Source: Flavobacterium succinicans LMG 10402 (GTDB lineage: Bacteria; Bacteroidota; Bacteroidia; Flavobacteriales; Flavobacteriaceae). From it: DNA of 64,000 nucleotides. The notes below the pieces were generated by a model that was not told where the DNA came from, ran no database searches, and worked only from the letters and a program-made list of their open reading frames with translations. Shown in pieces: positions 20,501 through 28,771 of this stretch. The stretch covers positions 273,769 through 337,768 of the forward strand of contig NZ_JATV01000002.1 in the NCBI RefSeq assembly GCF_000611675.1. Direction: 5' to 3'. A program made the position numbers and the translations under genes. Each line of letters begins with the position of its first letter. Position 1 is the stretch's first letter.

Positions 20501-21214
20501 GGAACTGGAGGAAACACAATAGGTCATCCAAGAAATGCCTTGTATTCTTATCAATTTACAGGATTAAACAGCCAAGGATTGCCTACTTTCATCATGCCTG
20601 AAGGTCAATTAGATAATGTATCTGGAGCAAATTTTCAAGATTCAGATAATGTAACTAAGTATTTAAAATACGAAGGATCCATTGAACCTAACAAATCTGC
20701 AGGTATATCCAACACCTTTACTTATGACAATTGGTCTTTAAGTGTTCTTATTGTTGCAGCAGGAGGAAACAAAGTTCGTTTGAATCCTATATACTCTGAC
20801 AGTTATGACGATTTAACTGTTTTTACTAAAGAATTCACAAATAGATGGATTAATCCAGGTGATGAAGCATTAACAACAATTCCAGTTATTGCTGACAAAC
20901 GATTAATTGCCAACTATGCGGCTGAATCAAAAGATTTAACAAGAGCATACAATGCCTATAACTTTTCTGACGAACGTGTTGCTGATGGTACTTTTGTAAG
21001 ATTAAAAAATGTAGCAATTAGCTATGAATTCCCTAAAGATTTAAAGAAAAAATTAGGACTTAATATCTTTACCATGAAAGCATCAACTGCTAACCCTCTT
21101 TTAATCTATTCTGACAAAAAACTAAACGGACAAGATCCTGAATTTTACAGATCTGGTGGAGTATCTCAGCCGATAACTAGCCAGTATACATTCTCTCTTA
21201 ACGTATCTTTTTAA
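17513..21214 (+). CDS. SusC/RagA TonB-linked outer-membrane transporter with STN domain
   Basis: 1233 aa. After an export signal (about residues 1-40) there is an STN domain (about 45-115; it contacts the anti-sigma in signalling transporters), a CarboxypepD_reg-like domain (from about 143; GKVVDEDQNPLPGATILVKG), the TonB plug (about 225-350; WVIDGIVQED, VLSIEILKDASATSIYGSR, GVVVVTTKQGK) and a long 22-strand barrel ending FSLNVSF. It imports a ligand held by the SusD partner, powered by TonB. The STN domain fits the adjacent ECF/FecR pair. Stop and next start are 12 nt apart. Confidence 0.96.
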   Translation: MKKPVVKQRLLYRIMKITLYQILLAFVFSTITLANSAKGQKKLDTKISVSLNNMNLNRVIKKLEKSANVKFSYNSRISQLNSIVNYQATNESLSSVLKNILSPLDIEYFEVSNQIILQNKPQKVSSTEFEILNSTNQDKRTIKGKVVDEDQNPLPGATILVKGTKITTLTDYDGKFAISVPENNTTLVISYIGMETKEVSINNLPPTIILKEVGEKLKEIVVTTGYEKTSKRTFTGAVSKITEKELLVEGVVDISRMIEGKAAGVTVQNVTGTFGTAPKITVRGSSSIFGDTKPLWVIDGIVQEDIVNLSFQDLASGNSETLLSSSIAGLNPNDVLSIEILKDASATSIYGSRSLNGVVVVTTKQGKRESPLNINYSLEQTVRTVPNYSQYDILNSQETMSILKEIEAKGFLDLPSTSQGRYGGVYNILSRAINTYNTTNGTFGVKNDAAGRNAFLQKYELANTDWFAALFRPSITQNHSLNLSGGGVNNSYFASLGFYNDPGWTLADNVKQFTSNIKNTFFINDKLSLTLSTQASLRNQSAPGSYDSLRDGVSGSTTRDFDINPFNYVLNTNRTLRPYDENGNYEYYRNNWAPINIIEELENNYMDIKVKDIRFQADLEYKISPKFTYNFTGNIRSANTTREHNILEKSNIVGAYNAQETTIVRDQNIFLYQDPDNLTAPKVSVLPNGGILRKFSNDLTSFNIRNSFSYKNVFNEIHEFDALFGQELRSVDRNSNNFTSYGIQYNKGLTAFTDPRILEKLINGGESYFGFNEERERTVGFFGKVGYTYDRRYTASITGRYDGSNRQGNSGSSRWLPTYTFSGKWNIKEESFMKNMEKLNTLSLRGSYGLTATAGPATNSLAIYRSFVTDRLNLGDRETGLNIDELQNGDLTWEKQFETNIGLDLGVFNNRIQFTTDVYRRKAFDLVDFVTTSGIGGQKLKQGNNANMETKGIELAITTRNLNNTRLKWSTSFNFSIFNQEITKLQNTPSVLGLVDGTGGNTIGHPRNALYSYQFTGLNSQGLPTFIMPEGQLDNVSGANFQDSDNVTKYLKYEGSIEPNKSAGISNTFTYDNWSLSVLIVAAGGNKVRLNPIYSDSYDDLTVFTKEFTNRWINPGDEALTTIPVIADKRLIANYAAESKDLTRAYNAYNFSDERVADGTFVRLKNVAISYEFPKDLKKKLGLNIFTMKASTANPLLIYSDKKLNGQDPEFYRSGGVSQPITSQYTFSLNVSF

Positions 21215-21226
21215 TAAACCAAAAAA

Positions 21227-22708
21227 ATGAGAAAACTAAATATAACACTAAGTCTCTTATTGACATTAGTACTTTCAACTAGTTGCGATGATTTCCTTTC
21301 TGAGATTCCTGACAACAGAACACAATTAAATACACCAGAAAAAATATCTGAAATATTAGTTAATGCATATCCACAAGCCAACTATATGGAATTTGCTGAA
21401 ACAATGACGGATAATGTTTTTGACAGTGGTGATTTAACACTGACAACTATAAAAAATAGTCAAAATTACAACTGGGAAATACAGGATGATATTCAAAGAG
21501 ACACTCCTTCTTTTTATTGGGATGCTTGTTATGATGCTATTGCACATGCCAATCAAGCACTAGATGCCATAAAAAAATTAGGCAACCCAAGTAATTTAAA
21601 TCCTCAAAAAGGAGAAGCACTTATGGCCAGAGCTTATTCTCACTTTATGCTTGTTAGCTTTTTTTCTCAAAGGTATAATCCTGCAACAGCAAAAACTGAT
21701 TTGGGAATACCTTATGTATTAGAGCCCGAGGACGTATTGATAAAAAAATACACTAGAAATACCGTAGAAGAAGTTTTCAATTACATTAAAGCAGATTTAG
21801 CAGAAGGCCTTAAATATGTCAATAGTGATTACAAATTGCCAAAATTCCACTTTAACAAAGCTGCAGCAAACACTTTTGCAAGTCGTTTTTATGCCATTAC
21901 AGGCGAATGGAATAAGGTTTTAGAAGTTTCTAATGAATTATCTGCAAATAAAATTGATCAATTAAGAAACTATCAATCCTATTTAGATGTTGATTTTGAA
22001 ACAGGTACAAGAAAATATTCTCAAGAAAGTGAAAACACTAACCTATTGATTGTTTCTGCTTCATCTACTTACTCTAGAAGTTTTAGACGTAACAGATATC
22101 AATTAACAGGCGCCAATAGAGACGAGCTTTTTGGAACAACAACGAATTTAGTAAACAAAGAATATTTATATCGCCCGTTATCGTATAATGGTCAAATCAC
22201 TATTTTCGTTCCTAAATTTACTGAATACTTCAGATACACCAATGCAAATGCAGGAATTGGTCTTCCGTTTACCGGTCTTGTATTATTAAGTAATGACGAA
22301 TTGTACCTCAATCGAATCGAAGCACTGATTATGACGAATCAAATCGATTTAGCCAATCAAGAATTAGATTATTTCATATCTATTCGTGTAAAAAATTATA
22401 ATGCCACTACTGACAAAATTACACAAGCTAAAGTTATAGCCAAGTATCCGGTCATAGAAAATGAATACACTCCGTTTTACTCACTAACTCCAATACAAAC
22501 TTCTTACATAAAAGCAATTGCTGAAATTAGAAGAAGAGAGTTTATTCACGAAGGCTTAAGATGGCTTGATATTAAAAGGTTTGCTTTAAAAGTAACCCAT
22601 CAATCATATAATCAAGCGGATAATATTTTAACAAAAGACGATAAACGAAAAGCTATTCAAATCCCATTACACGTATCTAATACAGGAATCGAAAAAAATC
22701 CACGTTAA
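21227..22708 (+). CDS. SusD/RagB nutrient-binding lipoprotein
   Basis: 493 aa. The signal peptide ends at a lipobox Cys (LVLSTSCDDFL). The SusD fold is recognisable by the N-terminal helix pairs (WDACYDAIAHANQALDAI, GEALMARAYSHFMLVSFF) and the C-terminal RRREFIHEGLRWLDIKRF. It caps the SusC barrel at the cell surface and selects the ligand. Immediately downstream of susC in the same operon. Confidence 0.96.
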   Translation: MRKLNITLSLLLTLVLSTSCDDFLSEIPDNRTQLNTPEKISEILVNAYPQANYMEFAETMTDNVFDSGDLTLTTIKNSQNYNWEIQDDIQRDTPSFYWDACYDAIAHANQALDAIKKLGNPSNLNPQKGEALMARAYSHFMLVSFFSQRYNPATAKTDLGIPYVLEPEDVLIKKYTRNTVEEVFNYIKADLAEGLKYVNSDYKLPKFHFNKAAANTFASRFYAITGEWNKVLEVSNELSANKIDQLRNYQSYLDVDFETGTRKYSQESENTNLLIVSASSTYSRSFRRNRYQLTGANRDELFGTTTNLVNKEYLYRPLSYNGQITIFVPKFTEYFRYTNANAGIGLPFTGLVLLSNDELYLNRIEALIMTNQIDLANQELDYFISIRVKNYNATTDKITQAKVIAKYPVIENEYTPFYSLTPIQTSYIKAIAEIRRREFIHEGLRWLDIKRFALKVTHQSYNQADNILTKDDKRKAIQIPLHVSNTGIEKNPR

Positions 22709-22723
22709 CAAAACCACAGAACT

Positions 22724-23587
22724 ATGAAAATATTAAAACAAGTAAAAAAAATAGCATTACTTACTTTAGTAGCACTACTGTTTAATGCCTGTTCAAGTGA
22801 GGAAGGCCTTAAAGAAAGTCAATTAGATTTGTCAACACCCGCTAAATCAGAATTAGACAACTGGATTGATACTAATTATTTGAATACATATAACATTAAT
22901 ATTATTTATAAATGGAATCAAAACGTTGTCGATAATAATCGCTTCTTATACCCTCCTTTGCAAACAAAAGTACAACCTGCACTAGAAATCGTTCAAAAAA
23001 TATGGTTGGAAAGCTATAAAGCCATAGCAGGTCCTGATTTTGTAAAAAAAATTGCTCCAAGAGAATTTGTGCTTGTGGGGGGAATTAACTTAAATACTAC
23101 AGGAACCATAACACTAGGTTTAGCTGAAGGTGGTCAACGCATTACATTATTTGAAACCGACAATGTCAACAAAAAAAATCGTGAAAACGTGAAACGTTTT
23201 ATTCATACAATACAGCATGAATACATACATATTCTCAACCAGACTAAACCTTTTGATGAAAAAACATTTTCAAAAATTACACCTACAGGATATACCTCTA
23301 ACTGGTATGCGACTTCTACAGCTGTAGCTAGAGAACAAGGTTTCATTACAGACTATGCAAGGTCAAACATTAATGAAGATTTTGCAGAAATGGCATCTAT
23401 TATGTTGGTTAACTCAAAAGCAGAATACGAAGCTATCCTAAATGCCATAACAAGCACCACCGCAAAAGCTAGCATAAAAAGTAAAGAAGCTGTTGTGGTA
23501 AAGTATTTCAAGGACGCTTTTGGCATCGATTTCTACAAACTTAGAGATGAAGCTGAAAAAAACACTAATGCGGTAATTAATGGATAA
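22724..23587 (+). CDS. Substrate import-associated zinc metallohydrolase lipoprotein
   Basis: 287 aa. The lipobox is LFNACS. The zinc-binding motif H-E-Y-I-H (His165, Glu166, His169) sits in HTIQHEYIHILNQ, with a downstream acidic patch (NINEDFAEMASIM) that could give the third ligand, as in gluzincin-like enzymes. The family (TIGR04549-type, known from SUS loci of Bacteroidota) is co-encoded with SusC/SusD and thought to trim a substrate at the surface. It sits 15 nt after susD. The substrate is unknown; peptides are a reasonable guess. Confidence 0.85.
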   Translation: MKILKQVKKIALLTLVALLFNACSSEEGLKESQLDLSTPAKSELDNWIDTNYLNTYNINIIYKWNQNVVDNNRFLYPPLQTKVQPALEIVQKIWLESYKAIAGPDFVKKIAPREFVLVGGINLNTTGTITLGLAEGGQRITLFETDNVNKKNRENVKRFIHTIQHEYIHILNQTKPFDEKTFSKITPTGYTSNWYATSTAVAREQGFITDYARSNINEDFAEMASIMLVNSKAEYEAILNAITSTTAKASIKSKEAVVVKYFKDAFGIDFYKLRDEAEKNTNAVING

Positions 23588-23665
23588 TGTTAGTTTCTAA
23601 ACACAATTTGTTTAACCAAAAAACATATTTCAACTACACAATTTATAAATATAAATTTAAAAATT

Positions 23666-25024
23666 ATGAAATTAAAGAAAATATTTAATCACTTATTGGT
23701 TGCTTTCTTAGTATTCCAATTTCTTTCTTGTGATAATAAAGAATCACTAGATTCTCCATTTAACGCTACTCCATCGGAACGATTAAATGCAAAACAAAAA
23801 GAGCTTAATGACCTATTAGAATCCGCACAATACGGATGGAAAGCTGTTTATTTTACAGATACTACACAGTTGGGAGGTTACACACACCTATTTAAATTTA
23901 AACAGGGAAAAGTAGACATGGCCTCAGATTTCGATAGCGATACTGGAACGTATTCTAGCGAATACAGCATCGAATTAGGAAGTACAGTAAGTCTTGTTTT
24001 TACAACAAAAAACAGAATACATTTATTGTCTGATTCTAACAATTATCCTGTAGCAAGTTTGAGAGGAAAGGGGTACAAAGGAGACTTTCAATTCCTTTAT
24101 TATGGTAAAGAGAATGATCAAATCATTTTCAAAACGAATAGAAGTTTTAAAGAATTGCGTTTTGTAAAAGCTACGGCCGAAGACTGGTCAAACTTAGCTA
24201 AAAACATCGCTATGATCCCTAATGTTATTGGTAGCAACACAAGACCTCTATTCAGGCTTCTCGAAACTTTCGATGGTTCAAAAACAAGTCAATTTGATTT
24301 TAATTTCACTGGAGCCACTAGGTATGCAACAGCTAATTCGATAGAATCAGGTACTAACTTGACTAGTAATATGGGTATCGCTTACACGCCAACTGGTATT
24401 ATTGTAAGTCCGCCTGTCAAAGTTGGTAATCAAAAACTAACCGACTTTACTTATGATAGTGCGAGCGGAGCCTTTACTGCCACAGGAACAAACAATGTTA
24501 CTGCAACCATCAAGTATAGTAACAAACCATTGATCTTAACAGATGATTATAAAATTCTTATAGAAGGCAAAGGAAATCCTGCAACTGGGTTTGCTTACAT
24601 TGCAGCAAATCTAGCAACTGCTCCATCTAATTCATTTTTATGTAATACGCTCTTAAACCAAGTAAATGCACAATTATCTTCTACCCAAAAACTTAGTAGA
24701 GTTCAATTTACTTTCAACAACCCAGCTTTTGGTAGTTTTATTGAATATAGATTTAACGGAGGTAAAACTACTATATATCATAATGTGACGGTAACGGAAG
24801 ATACAGTAAATAAAACGATGAAATTAAATCATGTATCTTGGGAAAATAATTTAGGCGCAATTATCGCTGAACCTGCACTTTTGAAAAATATAGATAAAGA
24901 ACTTCTAGATGATAAAGGGCTGTATGTAAAAAAAGAATTATTTAAAATAACTTTTTCTAATACTATTTATACTTTCACAAGCGCATCTAGTAATTTTAGA
25001 TTAACAACTTATGCGTTTCAATAA
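23666..25024 (+). CDS. DUF4302 domain lipoprotein
   Basis: 452 aa. Lipobox FLSCDN near residue 22. The region after it (PSERLNAKQKELNDLLESAQYGWKAVYF) is the characteristic start of DUF4302 proteins, which occur next to SusC/SusD and zinc metallohydrolase genes. The rest is beta-rich with several Asn/Thr-rich strands. Function unknown; probably an accessory surface lipoprotein for ligand capture. It is the last gene before the terminator at 25048-25074. Confidence 0.85.
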   Translation: MKLKKIFNHLLVAFLVFQFLSCDNKESLDSPFNATPSERLNAKQKELNDLLESAQYGWKAVYFTDTTQLGGYTHLFKFKQGKVDMASDFDSDTGTYSSEYSIELGSTVSLVFTTKNRIHLLSDSNNYPVASLRGKGYKGDFQFLYYGKENDQIIFKTNRSFKELRFVKATAEDWSNLAKNIAMIPNVIGSNTRPLFRLLETFDGSKTSQFDFNFTGATRYATANSIESGTNLTSNMGIAYTPTGIIVSPPVKVGNQKLTDFTYDSASGAFTATGTNNVTATIKYSNKPLILTDDYKILIEGKGNPATGFAYIAANLATAPSNSFLCNTLLNQVNAQLSSTQKLSRVQFTFNNPAFGSFIEYRFNGGKTTIYHNVTVTEDTVNKTMKLNHVSWENNLGAIIAEPALLKNIDKELLDDKGLYVKKELFKITFSNTIYTFTSASSNFRLTTYAFQ

Positions 25025-25047
25025 AATATAATTTATTTTTTTTAAGC

Positions 25048-25074
25048 AGGCTGTCACAAAAGACAGCCTATTTT
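25048..25074 (+). terminator. Terminator of the SUS operon
   Basis: AGGCTGTC (25048-25055) pairs with GACAGCCT (25062-25069), followed by ATTTT. It closes the transport operon 24 nt after the DUF4302 gene. Confidence 0.85.
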
Positions 25075-25096
25075 ATACTCAAATAATCTTTACCTC

Positions 25097-25546
25097 TTGG
25101 TTTATGTTGGTTTCGAAAAAGGTCTATCCTCATTTATTCTTGAAGAAGATCTCAAATTAGATGTTAAAAGTTTTCTTGACGAAATCAATCAAAATCCAGA
25201 GTTAGCAATTCAGGAAGGAGGCTATTTTTATAAAGAAGTTTTAAAGAACATTACAACTGATGAAATATCTATCACAGAATTAATAATTAATCTAAGAGAA
25301 TATACTAAAGATAACCCTAACGAATTTGACGAGTTTGGATGGCCAAATGGCTCTACTCATGGGTGTTGTGGCAACTATAGTGGGCCATGTTTATATTTTC
25401 ATTGGGCATGTTATGTCCATGACAAAATATGTAAAAGATGTAACCCTCGTTGGTTCTGCTTAAGCGGTTGCATTCCTGACAAAGAATTGGAAGCAGTCCC
25501 ATACTTGCCAATATTACCATCTTTACCATGGGCTGATAGGGAATAA
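25097..25546 (+). CDS. Cysteine-rich protein with PLA2-like active-site pattern
   Basis: 149 aa from TTG 25097; no ATG is available and the true 5' end may be lost. The N-terminal 75 residues are acidic and helical with no signal peptide. The C-terminal part has eight cysteines (90, 91, 98, 105, 112, 115, 121, 125) and the string ACYVHDKIC, recalling the C-x2-H-D active-site helix of phospholipase A2, next to GCCGNYSGPC. The spacing after the histidine is one residue longer than classical PLA2, so catalysis is not assured. It starts 22 nt after a terminator hairpin and 24 nt ahead of a small membrane protein gene, a layout seen in toxin/immunity pairs. Function not established. Confidence 0.5.
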   Translation: MVYVGFEKGLSSFILEEDLKLDVKSFLDEINQNPELAIQEGGYFYKEVLKNITTDEISITELIINLREYTKDNPNEFDEFGWPNGSTHGCCGNYSGPCLYFHWACYVHDKICKRCNPRWFCLSGCIPDKELEAVPYLPILPSLPWADRE

Positions 25547-25570
25547 TATAGAACTTAAAAAAAATAGAAT

Positions 25571-25867
25571 ATGAAAAAAGAAAGAAAAACTGGAATTATT
25601 AACACTTTATTTAGTGTAATTATTTTATTTTATTTTACCTGTTTAGTTAGCATTTCTTACTTAAATATAAATTTAACAAAAATTGAGGGTGCTTTTGTAG
25701 AATTATTTACAATCCCTCTGATGATTTTGAGTGTTTCTCTATACTGTTATAATTTTTACAAAATGTACAAAGAAGGTTGGAAATTAAAATCATATTATTT
25801 CATTTCAATAATTATTCTAACGCTAGTTCTCATACTTTTAATTTTAGCTTCAGTATATAATATTTAA
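25571..25867 (+). CDS. Small three-helix membrane protein
   Basis: 98 aa. A basic start (MKKERKTG) precedes three hydrophobic segments at about residues 10-30, 38-58 and 73-96, leaving almost no soluble part. No family recognised. It follows the cysteine-rich PLA2-like gene by 24 nt on the same strand. An immunity or membrane-partner role for that protein is possible but unproven. Its stop overlaps the first base of the receptor remnant at 25867. Confidence 0.6.
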   Translation: MKKERKTGIINTLFSVIILFYFTCLVSISYLNINLTKIEGAFVELFTIPLMILSVSLYCYNFYKMYKEGWKLKSYYFISIIILTLVLILLILASVYNI

Positions 25868-25962
25868 TGGCTGATATCACCATGTATGTATATTCCAGAA
25901 ACGTATCTCAATTTGGTCAAAACGGTCGTTTCGTTTTTGCTAGATTAAGCTTCAGTTTCTAA
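25867..25962 (+). pseudogene. C-terminal remnant of a TonB-dependent receptor
   Basis: An open stretch of 31 codons reads ADITMYVYSRNVSQFGQN then GRFVFARLSFSF and stops. The alternating pattern, the Arg-rich strand and the final aromatic SFSF are those of the last strand of an outer-membrane beta barrel such as a TonB-dependent receptor. Nothing upstream in frame continues the barrel. I read it as the tail left after deletion of a transporter gene or insertion of the two preceding genes. It is followed by its own terminator. Confidence 0.55.
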
Positions 25963-25982
25963 GAATTAATATTTTAATAATG

Positions 25983-26016
25983 AAACCATCCTGACAAATC
26001 GGGATGGTTTTTTTTT
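25983..26016 (+). terminator. Intrinsic terminator after the receptor remnant
   Basis: AAACCATCC (25983-25991) pairs with GGATGGTTT (26002-26010), followed by a long T-run. It probably belonged to the lost receptor gene. Confidence 0.88.
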
Positions 26017-26106
26017 GCAAAAAGTTTAGAAAAAAAAAGAATCCAAACTTTGTACTGAAAAACATTTAATAAAACTTCGGCATCTATAATTGCAATAGTA
26101 CCATTC

Positions 26107-26241
26107 ATGATTATTAATATAATTAAACAAAGAAAAGAAGACCAAAACAATGGCACGACAACATTTAAGGCATCAATATACAGAATGCTTTTTATGGTAG
26201 CAGTACTAATCGTTTTCTTTTTCATTAGTAAGCATAATTAG
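26107..26241 (+). CDS. Small single-helix membrane protein (44 aa)
   Basis: From ATG 26107 the product has a polar, basic first half (KQRKEDQNNG) and one strongly hydrophobic segment (about residues 27-41: MLFMVAVLIVFFFI), ending in KHN. A terminator hairpin (26276-26307) lies 35 nt after the stop and another closes the upstream unit, so this space carries its own transcript. I do not recognise the family, though small one-helix proteins of this size near housekeeping genes are common in Flavobacteria. An ORF on the opposite strand over the same DNA runs through the terminator at 25983 and is less credible. Confidence 0.5.
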   Translation: MIINIIKQRKEDQNNGTTTFKASIYRMLFMVAVLIVFFFISKHN

Positions 26242-26275
26242 TTGTGAATTTTACAACTATAATTATCTCGAACAT

Positions 26276-26310
26276 AAAGCAACTGAAATTGAGTTGCTTT
26301 ATTATTTTAA
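26276..26310 (+). terminator. Intrinsic terminator
   Basis: AAAGCAACT (26276-26284) pairs with AGTTGCTTT (26292-26300), followed by ATTATTTT. It supports a real transcript from the 44-codon gene upstream. Confidence 0.75.
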
Positions 26311-26484
26311 TCTTATCTGATGAATCAATTTTTACAATTTATAAAACTTAACTTAGAAGAAGCAACTTCACAGTAAACGATTCAAATAAATATTCATGAA
26401 TTAAAATAAGCACTCCTATTAAAGAGAAGTTTTTTACAATGTCTTATAATATTTTTTGATATTTTAGCATCAAATAACAATATT

Positions 26485-28074
26485 ATGCCATCCGACTGTA
26501 TCAGCTTTCAAAATTCTGGGTATTTTTCCTCATTAATCAATGACTATTTAGACCAAAAACCAAACGTACAGCCTTTGTACCATCGATTCCCAACTCTTGA
26601 AAACTTTGGCCCTCAAATAGATGAAAAGAAAGCCAACTTCGATGACTCTAAAAGAGCTGTTTTAGTTGCTTCTCTAGAATCCCAATATGCCAAAATAAAT
26701 GCTTCTGAGACTACGCTTCATAACATTAAACTGTTAAACCAATCGAATACGTTTACGATTACAACAGGTCATCAACTGAATTTATTCACTGGGCCTTTGT
26801 ATTTTCTATATAAAATCATTTCAACCATCAATCTGACTAAGGAATTACAACAAAAATATCCTGAACAAAATTTTGTTCCAATATATTGGATGGCTACCGA
26901 AGACCACGATTTTGAAGAAATCAATTACTTTACTTTTAAAGGAAAAAAATTCTGTTGGAACAAAGAAAGTACTGGACCAGTAGGCCGATTATCTACAGAA
27001 GGTCTTGAAGATTTTTTAACCATTTTTGCGCTAGAATTAGGAAGCAGTACCAATGCCGAAAAGCTAAAAACACTATTTCAAGAAGCTTATTTGAAGCATC
27101 CCAATTTAGCTGATGCGACCAGATATTTAGCCAATGCTCTATTTAGCGATTACGGATTAGTCATTTTAGATGCTGATGATGCCAATCTAAAAAGACAATT
27201 TATTCCATTCATAAAAGAAGAATTACTCAAACAAACAGCTTTTTCAAAAGTGAATGAAACTATCCATCAAATGGGTAATTACACTGTTCAAGTGAATCCT
27301 CGTGAAATCAATTTGTTTTACATAGAAGACAACTTGAGAGAGCGTATTATTTTTGAAGATGGAATGTACAAAATAAACAATACTAAAATTCAGTTTTCAG
27401 AACAAGAACTACTCGCTGAATTGGAACTCCATCCTGAAAAATTCAGCCCCAATGTAGTGATGCGTCCTTTATATCAAGAAGTTATTCTACCAAATCTAGC
27501 CTATATTGGTGGTGGTGGAGAAATAGCGTATTGGTTAGAATTGAAATCATTTTTTGATGCAGTAGAGGTGACTTTTCCAATACTCATTGTACGTAACTCC
27601 GTAGTATTGGCTACTGAAAAACAGCTAAAAAAAGCCGATGCCTTAGCCTTGACTTGGAGCGATTTATTCCAAAAACAAGCGCAATTAATCAACAACAAAA
27701 CCAAACAATTATCCGAATTCGCCATCGATTTGAGCGATTTGAAACAGCAATTACAACAGCAGTTTCAAGCTCTCAATGAACTCGCTTACAAAACCGACCG
27801 TTCTTTTGAAGGCGCCGTAAAAGCGCAAGAAGTAAAACAAACCAAAGGACTAGAACAACTTGAAAAACGATTGCTAAAAGCACAAAAACGAAAATTAGCC
27901 GATAGTTTGAGCCGAATCACAGCACTTCAAAATGAACTTTTTCCTAACCAAAGTTTGCAAGAACGTCAAGCTAATTTTGCCGAATTCTATTTAGAAAATG
28001 GTGAACAACTACTTCCAAAACTGATCCAAAAAATACAGCCACTAGCAACGCATTTCACAATAATAACATTCTAA
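26485..28074 (+). CDS. bshC: Bacillithiol biosynthesis cysteine-adding enzyme BshC
   Basis: 529 aa, the usual BshC length. It is the putative cysteine ligase that completes bacillithiol, the low-molecular-weight thiol found in Firmicutes and many Bacteroidota. Signatures: TTGHQLNLFTGPLYFLYKI, then PIYWMATEDHDFEEI, NVVMRPLYQE and AYIGGGGEIAYWLEL. A coiled-coil helix (about residues 395-480) precedes the C terminus. BshA and BshB are not in the window. Monocistronic. Confidence 0.95.
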   Translation: MPSDCISFQNSGYFSSLINDYLDQKPNVQPLYHRFPTLENFGPQIDEKKANFDDSKRAVLVASLESQYAKINASETTLHNIKLLNQSNTFTITTGHQLNLFTGPLYFLYKIISTINLTKELQQKYPEQNFVPIYWMATEDHDFEEINYFTFKGKKFCWNKESTGPVGRLSTEGLEDFLTIFALELGSSTNAEKLKTLFQEAYLKHPNLADATRYLANALFSDYGLVILDADDANLKRQFIPFIKEELLKQTAFSKVNETIHQMGNYTVQVNPREINLFYIEDNLRERIIFEDGMYKINNTKIQFSEQELLAELELHPEKFSPNVVMRPLYQEVILPNLAYIGGGGEIAYWLELKSFFDAVEVTFPILIVRNSVVLATEKQLKKADALALTWSDLFQKQAQLINNKTKQLSEFAIDLSDLKQQLQQQFQALNELAYKTDRSFEGAVKAQEVKQTKGLEQLEKRLLKAQKRKLADSLSRITALQNELFPNQSLQERQANFAEFYLENGEQLLPKLIQKIQPLATHFTIITF

Positions 28075-28131
28075 AGCATATAGATTGTTAATTAAATTCG
28101 TCTTTTACTAATCGGAATTGATAAAAAAGTA

Positions 28132-28139
28132 TATTTTTG
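28132..28139 (+). promoter_or_regulatory. Perfect -7 box upstream of ndk
   Basis: TATTTTTG matches TAnnTTTG exactly and ends 25 nt before the ndk ATG. No TTG lies at the usual distance upstream, so the -33 half is unclear. Confidence 0.5.
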
Positions 28140-28164
28140 CTCCGAATTTAAAAAAAACCAAATA

Positions 28165-28584
28165 ATGACTACGAATAGAACATTCACAATGATCAAACCT
28201 GATGCTGTAGCAAACGGACACATCGGAAACATTTTAGCAATGATTACCAATGCAGGTTTCAAAATTGTTTCTTTGAAATTAACGCAATTAACGGTTGCTG
28301 ATGCAGAAGCTTTTTACGCTGTACACGCTGCAAGACCTTTTTACGGAGAATTAGTAGCATTCATGTCTCGTGGTCCTATCGTTGCTGCCATTTTAGAAAA
28401 AGAAAATGCAGTGGAAGATTTCAGAACTTTAATCGGAGCGACTAATCCAGCTGAAGCTGCTGAAGGAACTATCCGTAAAGCTTACGCAACTTCTATCGGT
28501 GAAAATGCTGTTCACGGTTCTGATAGCGACGAAAATGCTGCTATCGAAAGTGCTTTCCACTTTGCTGGAAGAGAGCAATTCTAA
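28165..28584 (+). CDS. ndk: Nucleoside diphosphate kinase
   Basis: 139 aa, normal for the family. It equalises NTP pools by moving gamma phosphate through a phosphohistidine. The opening [16 protein letters not shown] and the active-site segment [13 protein letters not shown] (catalytic His) are present. It has its own -7 box (28132-28139) and terminator (28651-28685), so it is a single-gene unit. Confidence 0.97.
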   Translation: MTTNRTFTMIKPDAVANGHIGNILAMITNAGFKIVSLKLTQLTVADAEAFYAVHAARPFYGELVAFMSRGPIVAAILEKENAVEDFRTLIGATNPAEAAEGTIRKAYATSIGENAVHGSDSDENAAIESAFHFAGREQF

Positions 28585-28650
28585 ATCAGTGTTCAGTAAA
28601 CAGTTTTTAGTGGGCTGTAAAATGCACTAAAAATAATTATCTCATAAAAA

Positions 28651-28686
28651 AATCCCATTTTGCTATAAACAAAATGGGATTTTTTA
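28651..28686. terminator. Bidirectional terminator between ndk and the DUF721 gene
   Basis: AATCCCATTTTG (28651-28662) pairs with CAAAATGGGATT (28670-28681), with A-runs before and T-runs after, serving both convergent genes. The surrounding spacer contains the inverted pair AGTGTTCAGT / ACTGAACACT, part of the low-complexity repeats described in the findings. Confidence 0.9.
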
Positions 28687-28771
28687 TTACCTGAAAATTA
28701 TAATTCAATAAAGAGTATATAGTCGCTACAGCAAACTGAATACTTATTACTGACCACTGAACACTCACATT

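Noticed and set aside
25974..26225. 83-codon minus-strand frame between the receptor remnant and bshC
   Set aside because: It runs through the terminator at 25983-26010 and overlaps the better supported plus-strand 44-codon gene; its composition follows the AT-rich DNA.
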